Of a DNA stretch of 64,000 nucleotides, positions 38,981-50,819 are shown piece after piece (position 1 is the stretch's first letter; every line of letters starts with the position of its first letter). A program made the translations under genes and the position numbers. Source of the stretch: Paraescarpia echinospica. Taxonomy: Eukaryota > Annelida > Polychaeta > Sabellida > Siboglinidae. Below the pieces are notes generated by a model. It was not told the DNA's origin, did no database searches, and saw nothing but the letters and a program-made list of their open reading frames with translations. The DNA lies in the NCBI GenBank assembly GCA_020002185.1, contig CM034541.1, positions 32,735,852-32,799,851 on the forward strand, read 5' to 3'.

Positions 38981-41900
38981 AGATAGGGGGCACCACTCCG
39001 TAGCGACCCTAGGCTTGTTCACGTGTGTCGGCGTTTTGTACTGTTGTTATGGCTGTTTTTTTCGTCGAAGAACTTTGCATGCTCGTGTATAACCACGTGT
39101 ATAACCACGTGTATAACCGTGGGAGGAAAGTGTCTGCTGGTTATCATCCTGTGGTACCTCATTTCTGACTTTGTGCCAACAATATTCGTCGCTGGTGACC
39201 ACGGACCGGGTTCTTCCGCCATTTTGATCAGGTACTCTCGGGAGTTTTTGTTTACTCATCGGCACATCACCACACCCGACCTGAAACTGCCTCTTATTGA
39301 TTTTACTGAGACCATTGGGAAAGACAGGAATAATAATAAGAAGAGAGGTTCTAGAGGAGGTGTGAGAGAAAGACTGAAAAGGCGTGGCAGTAGACACCCC
39401 CTCCCCACCATCACTCTCTCGAATATAAGATCGCTGCAGAACAAGATGGACGAACGTTTGGCCGTGACTCAGTTTTATGGTGACTTTCGTCGCTGTAACC
39501 TGATGTGTTTTATGGAAACCTGGCTAAGTGAGAACGTTAATGAAAATTGTGTTTCTCTTCCTGGCTACACTATGATTCGAGTGAGCAGAGACAGCAGCAA
39601 GGCGCAGAAGAGGGTGGGTGGAGGTATCTGCATGTATTTCAGTGACAAGTGGGCTATACAATACCATGTGCGGGAGCAAGTGTGTACCCGAGATTACGAA
39701 CTGCTGCACGTGTCATTCCGTCCTCATTACATACCTCGTGAATTCGACCAGCTGACTGTCATTCTCGTCTATGTACCAGGCCCTGACTTTAAAGCAGCCG
39801 CCGAGAGAATTGCAGATAGCTACAACGCCGCTGCAGCTCGGGGTGCAGATCAACCAGTTTTTATCGCAGGAGATTTTAACCAGTGTGATCTTGCTTCTCA
39901 TCTTCCAACCCTCGAGCAGTATGTGTTGTGCCCCACCCGTCTTAATCGGACTATTGACTTGTGCTTTGGAAATATAGAGAACGCTTACAAGTATGTGTGT
40001 AGGCCATCACTTGGCCGCTCTGATCATAACGTTGTGCATTTGCTGCCGAAGTACAGACAGAAGTTGAAGACAAAAAACCTAGAACTCGTGTTTCTCAACA
40101 CTGGACATCTAAAAGCATGGAGGAATTACGTGGTTGTTTTGAAGCAACAGAGTGGGATGTTTTTACTGACAGCTGCCCTGACCCCTCTGAACTTGCGGAC
40201 ACTGTGTCGTCTTAAGTCACATTCTGTGAAGAGTCAGTCATCAAAACCAGGACAGTGCGCGTGTACCCGAACAACACGCTCTGGGTAACGAAGGACCTTA
40301 AAGTGTGCATGAATCAAACGAAACTTGCCTTTCTGCAGGGAAAGAAGGATGAATATCATGAGAAAGAAAAGGAATTTAAAAGGCTTGCTATGGTTGCCAA
40401 ACTTGAATTCAAGAACAAAATTGAGGGACAATTTCGGACTGGCAATGCTACGGAGGCATGGAATGAACTAAAACTATGATGGGTTAAGCCACAAATCAAG
40501 CAGCCTTAAAGACGTGTGGGGCTCAGCTGTGGAGGATTTTCACTGACATATTCCAGGCTCTGCTAGACTCTCACACTGTACCCCTGGCATGGAAAACCTC
40601 TGTGATTATCCCTGTACCCAAGAAACCTAGTGCCAGCCAGTTAAATGACTTTCGTCCAGTAGCACTTACCTCCACCTTAGCTAAATGCATGGAGAAGATT
40701 GTACTCAGTCGTTTGTTGCCTGATGTGTCTGCACATCTTGATCCTCTCCAGTTTGCTTATCAAACCCGTAGGGGTGTTGAAGATGCTTCTCTCTTGTTGT
40801 TTAATCTGATTTAACGGCATCTTGAAGACTCCAAAGCCTACATCAGAATGTTGTTCATAGATTTTCGAGTGCATTTAATACCATCGAACCTTATGTTCTT
40901 CTGAAGCGCTTGATGGAAGCCCAAATACTGTTCTTTGGGTGAATGATTTTTTGAAAGACCGTCCACAGCGTGTTAGTATTCAAGGTTGTATGTCGGGTGA
41001 GATTATTGTAAATCCCGGCGCACCCCAGGGCTGTGTCCTCTCGCCGACACTTTTTTCAATATACTCAGATCACATGAGGTGTCAGACCTCCTTTAACTGG
41101 CTACTGAAATTTACAGATGACATGGCCTTAGTTGGCCTCCTAAAAAAGAAGATTCTCTGGCAGAATATTGTTTTCACAAATCTCTGTTTTGGAGAAATGA
41201 TATGGTGACAGCTTTCTTCCCCTTAACGTTGGCAAAACAAAAAAACTTGTGATTGACAACAGGAACGTTTCTGATGTTTTTGTTCCTGCCAAGATTAGTA
41301 ATGAAACTATTGAAGTTGTGTCCAGTTTTAAATATCTTGGCACCTTTTATGACAACAAACTGTCTTTCACTGACAACACTGATCACATTTAAAAAAAGGC
41401 AAACCAGCGCCTTTATCTGGTAAGGAAATTTAGATCTTTTGGTGTGAGCCAAGGAATCTTGGAAATGGTATATAGGAGTTTAATAGAGAGTGTTCTGACC
41501 TTCAATGGTGTTGTATGGTTTGGTAACCTGAACATGAAAGACAAAGGTAGGCTGTATCGCATTGTCAAAGTCGCAGGACAAATTATTGGGTCAGGGCAGT
41601 ACTCGCTGGAAGACTTGTAATTGGCGCTGTCAGAAGGAAAGCTACTACAATTGTCTGCGACCCCACCCATCCTCTCTTTGGTCAGTTCCAGCAGCTTCCA
41701 TCAGGCCGACGACACAAGATGCCCCTTGCTCGGAAGAATGTATTTAAGACATATTTTATACCAACTGCAGTGTCCATTCTCAACTGTAAGTGAGGGTATT
41801 CTGTAACAGTATTTTGATTGCGTTTAATCTGCTTACCATTTTATAATGTATTTACTCTGACCCCATGTATTAGCTTGATTGTTTACAGTACTACTTGTAT

Positions 41901-42182
41901 GATAGACATTCTCCTCATGTGGTTTACTTGTTTACGTATTTACTTATCTACTTATCTATTGGCTTATTTATCTGTATGTATATGATCTATCACTATATCC
42001 TATTGGGCATGTGATATGAATATTATGTGATAACATCGCTCTTAGTACTTATCTTAACCTTGTATACATACATATGTAAGTTAACTTCTTACTCTATGGT
42101 TTTACTCATTATATGAACACGCCTAAAGGAAATTTTCTGTAACCTAACAGACAATAAAGTTATCGTATTGTAGTGTATTGTA
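38981..42182 (+). mobile_element. Non-LTR retrotransposon (CR1/L2/Rex1-like), full span, inactivated
   Basis: Endonuclease domain in the ORF 39023-40288 (TLSNIRSLQNKMDERLA, NLMCFMETWLSE, GDFNQCDLASHLPTLEQY, RSDHNVVHLLP) and reverse transcriptase in broken frames: VPKKPSASQLNDFRPVALTS, LQFAYQTRRGVEDASLLLFN, NPGAPQGCVLSPTLFSIYS and the catalytic-site variant FTDDMAL. Many stops and frameshifts after 40290. The 3' end carries an AATAAAG and a TATTGTAGTGTATTGTA tail near 42180. It inserted into the dispersed repeat whose halves flank it, which fixes both boundaries. Confidence 0.85.
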
Positions 42183-42460
42183 TCACGGCGTGGAAGTGAA
42201 AGTACTTACTCAAGATGTAGTTAGTTATAATTAATTGGGCCAGTTGTCAGATGTTCTGGGGAAACGGACAATTCTATATGTCATTGGGGAGTTTAGCAAG
42301 AAACATTATAGCAGTCCAAAGTTCAGGATATTATAGGAAGTATGCATATATTGCTGGTCATCATCAGGGCTGGGGTGAATGGCAACTATATATAGAATCT
42401 TTCGCTGCAATTACACATTGACTATCCATCTACGATTACATACTTACCGTACTAGGTGGG
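42183..42460. repeat. Right half of the split dispersed repeat (internally deleted form)
   Basis: Begins TCACGGCGTGGAAGTGAAAG and ends CATACTTACCGTACTAGGT. The first 90 bp match 59990-60115; the rest (GTTTAGCAAGAAACATTATA onward) matches 61391-61560. About 1.27 kb present between these parts at 60.1-61.39 kb is absent here. Confidence 0.8.
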
Positions 42461-42479
42461 GTATAAGGTAGAACATAGA

Positions 42480-43995
42480 GGGATAGTCCCTTTGGTGATG
42501 GGCAGCCGCTCCACTGGTTCCCACAGTCTATCTAGCTCATGTATGGCTCCTAGGAACTGCTAGTGTACTGCAGTGGCCACACCCCGGGCAATGGTCTCGG
42601 CTGACCAGCAAAACTACATGAGTAAGGCTTGTAGGCTAATGCCTATTGAGTCGAGGGACGTCTGCCCTCAGTACACAAAGACTGTCTTGGAGGAGTAGGC
42701 AGCCAGCCGATTGGCTACACCCCCGGCTACAAATGCGAAACAGCAACAGCCTTTCACCAGGCTGCAAGGTACCTACCAAGACGCATGTGGAAGGACCGGT
42801 GACCCGCTGTCCTGCGGTGCAAGACTTTTTAGTCAAGGAATAATGGTGTTAACCATACACAAACCAGCGGAATGCAATGGGCAACTACCGCTGTATTAGC
42901 CCAAAAAACCTTGATGGAGAATACAGACAGTAAGAGAGGTCCTAGTGGTGAGCCCCCAGGCTGGATAGGACGACACATACTGGGGAAGAGCTTGGAGATG
43001 TTGGAAGTAACGCCAGAGCTGATGACGGTAGTATGCCCGACTGTGCGGGAGGTAAAACCAGCAACAAAAAGCTAAAAGGGAAAATCCGTGTGGCAACATG
43101 GAACATCAGAAAAACGAGTCATGGAACACTACAAATGGTAACATCGGAAGCAGAAAGATATGGCGTAGATATATTAGGGATAGCGGAACACAGGTTGGCC
43201 GGACAAGGACACTTTCGCCCGGATTCAGGAGGAAAGTTTATATACTCAGGAGCAACTAAGTCAGGGATGAGTGGTGTTGCATTCTATCTGTCAAAGAAAA
43301 CTGAAAATGCACTATTAGGATACAATCCGGTCAATGACAGAATTATTACCATACGAATACGGGCAAAACCCACGAATATAACATGTATTCAAATTTATGC
43401 ACCAACGAACACTGCAGACGACGATGTAATAGAAACGTTTTATGATACACTGCAACGAACAGTTGACGAGGTAAACAGGCGAGACATGGTAGTACTGATG
43501 GGCGATTTCAATGCAGAAGTTGGCAGTTGTCAAAACGAAGAAGGAAATGGAAATATCGGGAAATATGGACTAGGCGAGAAAAATGGGAGAGGAGATAGAC
43601 TTGTTGAGTTTATCATAGAGAATGAACTGATGATCACTAATAGTTTCTTCAAACAACATCAAAGAAGACTTACACTTGGACAACACCAGATGGTCGGAAC
43701 ACAAATCAAATCTACTTTATACTGATACCAAAACGATGGAGGACGTCTGTGTTTAATGCAAAGACATTACCGGGAGCCGATTGTGGCTCTGACCATGAAT
43801 TGCTAAGCGCCAAGATAGCGATACAATTAAGAAAGATGAAGAGAGGGAAAGAGATAGTGAGGTATGACGTCAGTGATATCAAAGAAGGATACCGAGTAGA
43901 GGTTATGAACCGTTTCGGAGTATTACATACAGTGGCTGACGAGAAGGAACCAGAGGACTGTTCCACAAGTACATCGACAGACCCTGCATCTTAAC
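42480..43995 (+). mobile_element. RTE-like non-LTR element, 5' part with endonuclease domain
   Basis: The ORF 43033-43725 encodes an apurinic-type endonuclease: VATWNIRKTSHGTL, ILGIAEHRLAGQGHF, GMSGVAFYLSKK, IQIYAPTNTADDDVI, VLMGDFNAEVGSCQNEEGNG. Proteins with this domain are often labelled craniofacial development protein 2-like in databases, which is a misannotation of RTE endonucleases. A second piece (ADCGSDHELLSAKIAI, carrying the SDH motif) lies at 43776-43830 in another frame. The reverse transcriptase is missing; the element is 3' truncated at about 43995. Confidence 0.8.
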
Positions 43996-44531
43996 ACATT
44001 TTAAATACAAACACAATTATGTGTTCATGTCTAATGCATGTGTTCAATCATATAAAAATGATCCCATCACAACGAAGTAATTAAAACCATTATCGCCGTA
44101 CATATATTTTGTATTAATTTGCAAATCAACAACAGTCGTTCTTATGTATGTGGATGTGTAATAAAATCCGTGCGATTATCCTTGGTACATGATATATTGG
44201 TACTACAATTTAATGAAACACAATATTTTTGGCCGACACTCACAATATACTAAATGTCGGTAGTATGTCACTGAGTACTTATCTCAGTACGAGTCTGTAA
44301 AAGCTGAAAGAATCATGTTAGCAAATAACTATCAGATAATATACAAACATTTACCGTCGTTGCAAAGGAAGAAGGTTCCAATGACGAACATAGCTTTGTG
44401 TAAATCAATAATTACTTAAAAGCAGGAGAATGGTTTGCAACATCATTAATTTAGGTAAATTGTTCACTAAGCTACATAATCATATTACTGTTGAATATAT
44501 ACGATTTAGTGTCTGTGTTTTGAGCTCTGCT
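43996..44531. other. No supported feature
   Basis: AT-rich sequence between the LINE fragment and the 3' end of the collagen C4-like gene. Confidence 0.4.
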
Positions 44532-45035
44532 TTATTTAGTACACACAACACACGTGATTTCCAGGCCATCTCCATATTTTGGACACGGCAGTGAGCCGCA
44601 CCTAGCTTCGGTGTTGTAGAAAAGGACGCCATTTTTGTTTGCCCCACCGCCATCGATAACTTCCGGGGCATTGTCCATACAGACGTAAGTTGTTCGGCCT
44701 TTGTGACTGTAAGCCGCTGCCATTAAGTAACCCGTGTATTCCTGTGTCCACCCATCGGGACACGTAAGTCTGGCCGGAATCATCACTTTCGTTGGTCGAC
44801 TGGTCACGAGGCATACGGCACACGGAACGTTGTTGTCATCCAATGACTGAGCGTTAGCTTTGGAGAATGGGTCGTTTCCACGTGTCTCGTATTCAGCCCC
44901 GTACAGATGGCCATGCGATTGGAAGCCTGACGTCGTTTTCGGTCCCCATTCAGGGTCTCTGTGTAGGCATAGATAGTTCGAGCCGCCGCCGGTATGTGTA
45001 TAATGTGAACCAGCGACAACACATGCAGTAAAGAT
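44532..45035 (-). CDS. Short-chain collagen C4-like secreted protein, last exon
   Basis: Encodes the conserved C-terminal domain of the short-chain collagen C4-like family of invertebrates: VVAGSHYTHTGGGSNYLCLH, GAEYETRGNDPFSKANAQSL, NNVPCAVCLVTSRP, TCPDGWTQEYTGYLMAAAYS, ANKNGVLFYNTEARCGSLPC and EITCVVCTK, with paired cysteines. Stop TAA at 44532; an AAATAAAG poly(A) signal overlaps it. Family members are secreted and probably extracellular-matrix or defence related; the exact role is unknown. The expected acceptor reads ...TTTACTGCAT (no AG) directly before GTGTTGTCGCT; an AG about 40 nt upstream gives an open alternative. Confidence 0.8.
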   Translation of the reverse strand: MFTACVVAGSHYTHTGGGSNYLCLHRDPEWGPKTTSGFQSHGHLYGAEYETRGNDPFSKANAQSLDDNNVPCAVCLVTSRPTKVMIPARLTCPDGWTQEYTGYLMAAAYSHKGRTTYVCMDNAPEVIDGGGANKNGVLFYNTEARCGSLPCPKYGDGLEITCVVCTK

Positions 45036-45284
45036 CAATCCGAAATTTGGATTACATTCTTCAGAACGCCGTCATGAAAAAACTTAACCTACGCCAATAA
45101 CACACTATATGTTCATTACATTAACCGCTGATTTACTTATGGGGTGCGTTTACAAATAGCGGGCACAGTGAATGAGTCCGGCCTAGCAAATATGTCTTAT
45201 TCTAGTAAACAGCTGACTCTGTTTCCCGCGAGTTCTTAAAAGGGATCTACCGTACAGCGACTGTTAGAGGATTGAAATACTTAC

Positions 45285-45380
45285 CCCAGTAGAGTAGATC
45301 CGTGCCATTCCCAGGACATGTCTTCCTCCCCCATCGGGTGTACACAGCGCCCCCTGTTGATGGATGTTGAGTGTCAGTTC
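45285..45380 (-). CDS. Short-chain collagen C4-like gene, middle exon (32 codons)
   Basis: Bounded by the acceptor GATATTTCAG and the donor TGGG|GTAAGT, phase 1 at both ends. Encodes TDTQHPSTGGAVYTRWGRKT and CPGNGTDLLYW, the standard start of the C4-like domain (Y-x-R-W-G-R, CPGNGT). Joins in frame to exon 1 at 58695 and to the last exon. Confidence 0.8.
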
Positions 45381-46040
45381 CTGAAATATCAATTAAATAT
45401 ATAATCACGACTAGTCATTGCATATTGTCCGAATATGAACGTCACTGTATCCCTCTAATTACCACTCATTGTCAGTCAGGGTTGAGCAAAAACTAGTTTT
45501 CGTATAGTATAGTACACGATAGTGCTCTGCGCGGTCAGAGCTTTGGGCTCGCGAGCCAGCCTCTTATTATTTTTTTTGGACCGGGCCTGGGTATATTTTG
45601 AGAACCGGGAATATATAAATAGTATTAAACCCTGCGGGTTTGGGCCGGGCCTAGGACAAGCATTTGTGGGCCTTGGCCGAACCTAGGACATGTTACGGAT
45701 GTAATAAAATAGTAATTATTAATTTATAGTAGTAATCAGATGCGACAACCCTGAATCAAGGAGGTTTCATATGAACCCGTTTTTTTTCTAAAATGTGAAC
45801 CTCCCTAAAATGTCATCTTTAAAATATGAACCCCTAATTGCAGTTTTTAATATAAATGTAAAGGTAGGGTTTTATATAGCGCCATATCCAGTCATCAGGA
45901 TTGCTCAAAACACTTTACACTTTACTCCCACGGAGACCTGTTCAATTGAACACAATCTCGACTTCTCTGGGAAGAATTCAGCGACGCTGCAATTAAGAAT
46001 TACAATATTGGGCGAAAACTATTATACACCATCGAGCAGC
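45381..46040. other. Intron of the collagen C4-like gene
   Basis: No exon seen. 45530-45700 holds a GGGCC-rich repeat-like stretch with GGGCCGGGCCTAGG; a similar GGGCCTGG-rich stretch occurs at 55630-55780. Confidence 0.4.
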
Positions 46041-46044
46041 TATA

Positions 46045-47045
46045 CGCTAAAATTAGCAGCGCAGTACTGGTGCAAGGGGCTGTAGGTGATTGGTTTCACA
46101 CATCAGTCGGAGTCCGTCAAGGATGCCTCTCGTCACCTACGTTATTCAACATATTCTTGGAACGAATAATGACAGATGCACTGGAAAGTCACACTGGCAC
46201 AGTCAACATTAGAGGATGCATCATCACCAACCTACGGTTCGCTGATGACATCGACGGGTTGGCTGGGGTTGAAGAGGAACTTGCTAACCTTGTGAACCGA
46301 CTGGACGAAACATCAGCCAGATATGGAATGGAAATTAGCACAGAAAAAACCAAGCTAATGACAAATAGCAAAATGCAATCAGGTCCCGAATAACTGCCAT
46401 TGGACGCGAACTGGAAACAATAAGTCAGTTCAAGTACCTCGGAGCTATCATCAGTGACGAGGTTTCCAGGAACGAAATCCGTGCAAGGTCTGCGCAAACA
46501 TTAGCAACACTGGCGAAATTGAAACCAGTTTGGAGTGACAAAAATATCGCACTTAAATCAAAACTTAAACTGGTACGTACACTGGTTCTTTCCATCTTTC
46601 TGTATGCATGCGAGTCATGGACCCTCACAGCGGAATTGTAAAATTGAATTGCTGCATTTGAAATGAAATGCAACCGAAATATCCTCGGTATTTCCTACAC
46701 TGACCACATCACGAACGATGAAATCAGAAAAATCATCACTCAACATGTGGGACATTACGAACACCTGCTGACCACAGTAAAAAAGAGGAAACTGAGATGG
46801 TATGGCCATGTAACAAGATCAAGCAGGCTCACAAAACAATACTACAAAGAATAGTGCCGAAGAAATGAAGACAGGGAAGACAGAGGAAGAGATGGTCAGA
46901 CAATGTTGCAGAATGGACTGGGAAGACCTTCGCAGAAACTCAGACTTTAGCACACAACCGCAAAGACTGGCGTCGACTGGTGAAACATTCAGCACTGCAT
47001 CGCCGCTATGACCCAGGCGGGTAACGGGAGGAATAAGTAAGTAAG
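46045..47045 (+). mobile_element. RTE-like non-LTR element, 3' part (reverse transcriptase end)
   Basis: Encodes VGVRQGCLSSPTLFNIFLER, the polymerase site FADDIDGLAG, STEKTKLMTNSKMQSG, FKYLGAIISDEVSRNEIRAR and the C-terminal KKRKLRWYGHVTRSSRLTKQ motif, over several frames. It ends in a (TAAG)n tail at about 47034-47050, typical of RTE 3' ends. 5' truncated at about 46045; a different insertion from 42480-43995. Confidence 0.8.
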
Positions 47046-47399
47046 TAAGTTGCGCCAGAAGTTCAGTTTCATCACCACTCTGCTCTTCGCTGTCGGCTTA
47101 TGACATCGGAAGATGGGGGAGGTGCTCTGTTGATTGAAGATTATTCGCCGGACCTTCACAGAGCTTCCGCACGACTCTGCTCTCGCACGCTGTTTCCAAA
47201 CGTGGCATCAGAAGACGGTGGGTGGGGGAGGGGTGCTTTGAAGATTTTTTGGCGATGTTGTAAATATTGTTCAACTGTTGTTGAAGCTCTCCGAAAACAT
47301 CAATTTGCAAAACCCCTTGAGGCTCACCGCAAAAAACGACCTTCAGACTCTCCAAAAATATCAAATTGTACCCACAAATACACCCCTTCCCTAAATATT

Positions 47400-48868
47400 G
47401 GGGGCTAATACTATATCCAGACAGAAGACAGTCCGGGACATCTTCAGTTCTGGAAACTGGCTGAGGAATTTCCGGTGCTGGTTTGCAAAGTGTGTCCGTC
47501 AAGCCAAAGGTGCCTGTTCCTCGAACATGGTCTTTTTTGACGGCAACTCGTAGCTGTTTTCTGGCTTCTTCAGAAACTCTGCAACCACCGTCCTCTGGAA
47601 TCATGCGATCGATGACCTCATGTTCTTCCCCTTCCTCTTGTTGACGATGTAGACTCGAGAGAGTGTAATTGTCTTGCAGAGGACTTTGGCCATGCGGCGA
47701 ATTGATCTTCTGTCAGCAAATAAGGCCCTCTTGACTTTCAATGTAGCTTTCTTAACACGGGACACTGTTTCTGTCAAGGGGAGCAATGTGTTTATGCGCT
47801 CCACCCTTGGTGTGACGTCGACAGCTTTGAGGAGCTCTTTTGCTGCATGTTCAGGTGATGATAATAGTGGTGACGTTAGTGCTGCTGCCTTCAAGTCCAG
47901 AGAGCCTGACTTTGTTAGTGTAACACAAAGTCTTTTGACCTCCTCTTCTAATGCCCTCTTCAGCTGCCTGGTCTTCGGGTGTTTGCTGAAAGGCATCTTT
48001 ACCACCAAGCTGAAAAAAAAGAAATACGGCTCACAATAATTTATTAGATATACATATACATGTATAAGAATGACATGGAATTAAATTAATTAACTGGCGG
48101 GTAGTATCAGGTGAAAGGAAACTTACGTATTATCCGTGCCATTTGGGCGTCTTCTTCTCAAGGGGATCTCGATGACATCGGGCTTATGGCCAGCTAGTCT
48201 GGCCGACTTCCGTCCGGCAGCTGCGGTGGCAGCAGCTTTCACTGTAAGACAAAACATGTATAACAGTACTTCTGTGACGTTGCTGCGGGTATATTTAAAA
48301 TATATTTGTATAACTATGAATCTACATGAAACGTTTACATGTTTACAGACGGTTGATATTTGTTTGGATTGTGATATGAATCAATATTTATATTTCTACA
48401 AATTACGTTTTCAGAGTAAACATTTTATTATATCTGTAAACATAATAAAAATATATCACGATGCTCTCTCGCCCAGAAGGCCTGCAAGTTCTGGTTCTTC
48501 TGTGCTCTATAAGCAGTCAGCTTCTCGGGGAGCATCGGGGCAGCATGCTTCAGGTTCTCTTGGTGTAAAGTAAAACGTTATTGTAAGAAGAAAAAAACAT
48601 TTCCATAGTTAGACATATTAGGCTAAAACCAAGAACTATCACAAGTTCTGAATGTTATGATCAATAATTCCTGATAGATAGGCCAGAACAGATGAATATT
48701 AATTACATAATGTTCTCTAACAACAAACAACTGAATGGCTGAAGCAATCACTTACACATGCTCTCTCAGCCTCCTTGGCCCGCCAACTGGGGTCGTTTCT
48801 CTTCATCTGCCGATACTTGTCAGCCTCCTTCTGGGCTACTGTATTGACCCGCTTGCCCATCCCCAGGT
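47400..48868 (-). CDS. Multi-exon gene of unknown function (basic, Lys/Arg-rich protein)
   Basis: Minus-strand exons with good splice signals: 48868-48756 (acceptor TTTTTTCAG; GKRVNTVAQKEADKYRQMKR, DPSWRAKEAERAC), about 48560-48470 (HAAPMLPEKLTAYRAQKNQN), 48241-48127 (acceptor GTCTTACAG, donor AC|GTAAGT; AGRKSARLAGHKPDVIEIPL) and 48009 onward (acceptor TTTTTTTTCAG; KRALEEEVKRLCVTL, SRVKKATLKVKRALFADRRS). The last exon runs to 47601 in one frame; a frame change near 47640 continues to SEEARKQLRVAVKKDHVRGT. I do not recognise a domain; the basic coiled character suggests a nucleic-acid or chromatin protein, or a gene carried by a transposable element. It lies within the collagen gene intron. 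Confidence 0.45.
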
Positions 48869-49259
48869 CTGAAAAAAGTTTTAACATGTGTATTCAGAAC
48901 ATACCTAAAATGGTGAAACAGTAGGTCGAACATCTGTTTAAAACACTTTATATTGCATATATATATACAGTTGAAATGAAGTTTGTTAGCACCTATGACG
49001 TGTAAAGATTGGCTTATGCCACAAAATACTATACTTAGACGAATACAAGTGCATTACACATTGTAATGTGGATGCTTATCATCAAAATAAATGTCGTACG
49101 TTTTTGTGCATCACTTTCCAGTCTAAACAAGTGAATACGTTTGTAATTTTATTCTATCAACAATATATGTGCTTAGTTTACCCAATATGCCAATAAAAAC
49201 ATTATTAGAATTATTACATTGTTGCAATAAGGATATAGTCCTTACACTTCTAAAATGGT
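48869..49259. other. No supported feature
   Basis: AT-rich; upstream exons of the 47.4-48.9 kb gene may exist but I cannot define them. Confidence 0.3.
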
Positions 49260-49658
49260 GAAACCGTACGTCTCACGAAACCGTACGTCGCATTTCTTTA
49301 CACTTTTCTGTTCCCGCCCAAACACTGTAAATCACCGATTATCACCCCGCGCGACGATGCAGGCACACTATGTATTGACAACCATTGCCAAATGACCCAC
49401 TAACGGACATAAATAACCTTTGTGCATGGTTCCATCTGTACCGTAGTAGTCCGTGACTTCAGTGAATATTACAAAATCGGTAGTATCATAAAAAATACTT
49501 ACTTTATAGCAGAATCAGGAACGTTATGAAGTACCGCTGTTTCCTGTTTTCGCTTGGCGTCATCTTGGTTCCCGAAAATAGCTGTAGATGGGGTGACTGG
49601 GCCAATGAACCAACTGGCAGTTAGAGCCGACGTACGGCTTCGGGAGACGTACGGTTGC
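49260..49658. mobile_element. MITE-like element with 32-bp terminal inverted repeats
   Basis: Ends 49260-49291 (GAAACCGTACGTCTCACGAA...) and 49627-49658 (...GAGACGTACGGTTGC) are reverse complements over 32 bp with about four mismatches; each contains two CGTACG palindromes. The interior (about 335 bp) has no ORF. Size and structure fit a non-autonomous DNA transposon; a clear target duplication was not identified. Confidence 0.65.
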
Positions 49659-50436
49659 AAAGACCCGTAAAAGCAAAATAAATCGAAGGGAAATGTATCT
49701 ACAAATTACAATTTTGTCATATAGTTACCTTGTTATATGTTATTTATGACCAACTAATATTTATTACTAATCTACAAATTTCTACTTACAATGCGTATTC
49801 AAACTTGCGACGTATGGTTTCATGAAAAACTTCCCCAAGACGGTTTCGTCGCTCAACACAATTTATTAGCCAACACTTTTGGTTTAAAACAGCACAGGAC
49901 CTATGTATCCAGCTGTGGCATCAAGTTGAGTATGAAATCTGTGTTATTTAATGAACTGTTGTACTGCATTTTCCTAAATGAATTACTGCAGACGGACGGT
50001 TTCAGAAAAGTTCCCCAACATGAAAATAATCAGGACAAATCAGGGTTTTGACCAGAAGTTTAAATTTTTTGATTAATAATGCCTGAGACATCGATCTTCA
50101 TAGCCAAACATTAACTGTATGCTTTGCCTATGTTGTTCAAATAATACAATGCGTTTTAAAGTACTGATGGCACATATTTTCACAAAAATAGAGCAGAAAT
50201 TACCAATTTTTTTGGGACAGTACTCAGAGATTCCATGGTATATATACAAAAGTAGGGTTCTCCAGAAAGCCCCAACGAAGACGTATGCGTACAGCGTCAT
50301 TCCAGCCTTCCAACTAGTATATTAAATAAGTTATAGCCCTGGAACCTGTTTGTCAACGATTCGTGGGAATCGACCATATATGTATACATATATATAATTA
50401 TATGTATATACTGTCACAATATATATATATATATAA

Positions 50437-50469
<33 letters not shown>

Positions 50470-50819
50470 CACACATATACACATAGATGCTTACTGGTAG
50501 TATTACCGAGGGATATTCAGTATAATATAATATTATATTACGGAGTTTTAATTAAAGCAGTTGATCATGATAATGATTACGAAGACATACCGTAGATTTC
50601 AGCTTCAGCTGGCGTATTCTGTTTGCAGATGTAGAAGTTACTAATATTACATTCTGTGTCATATTTACTTATGATATATTGTTTGAGTAATTTACAAAGT
50701 CTTGATATGAATGGGTGTTAATTTCTCCATGGCAATTTGTGGAAGAAAGTTTTCTTGACATAATTGTGGTATAGTGTGTTTCATACAAAGGCGGTAATAT
50801 ATTGTATTAGTTTGTTTAA
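49659..50819. other. No supported gene; TA/CA microsatellites
   Basis: (TA)n and (CA)n runs at about 50385-50475. Short ORFs on both strands have no recognisable content. Confidence 0.4.

Noticed and set aside
42636..42899. Small ORFs in the 5' region of the RTE-like element
   Set aside because: They lie in the LINE 5' leader sequence and read in conflicting frames without conserved content.
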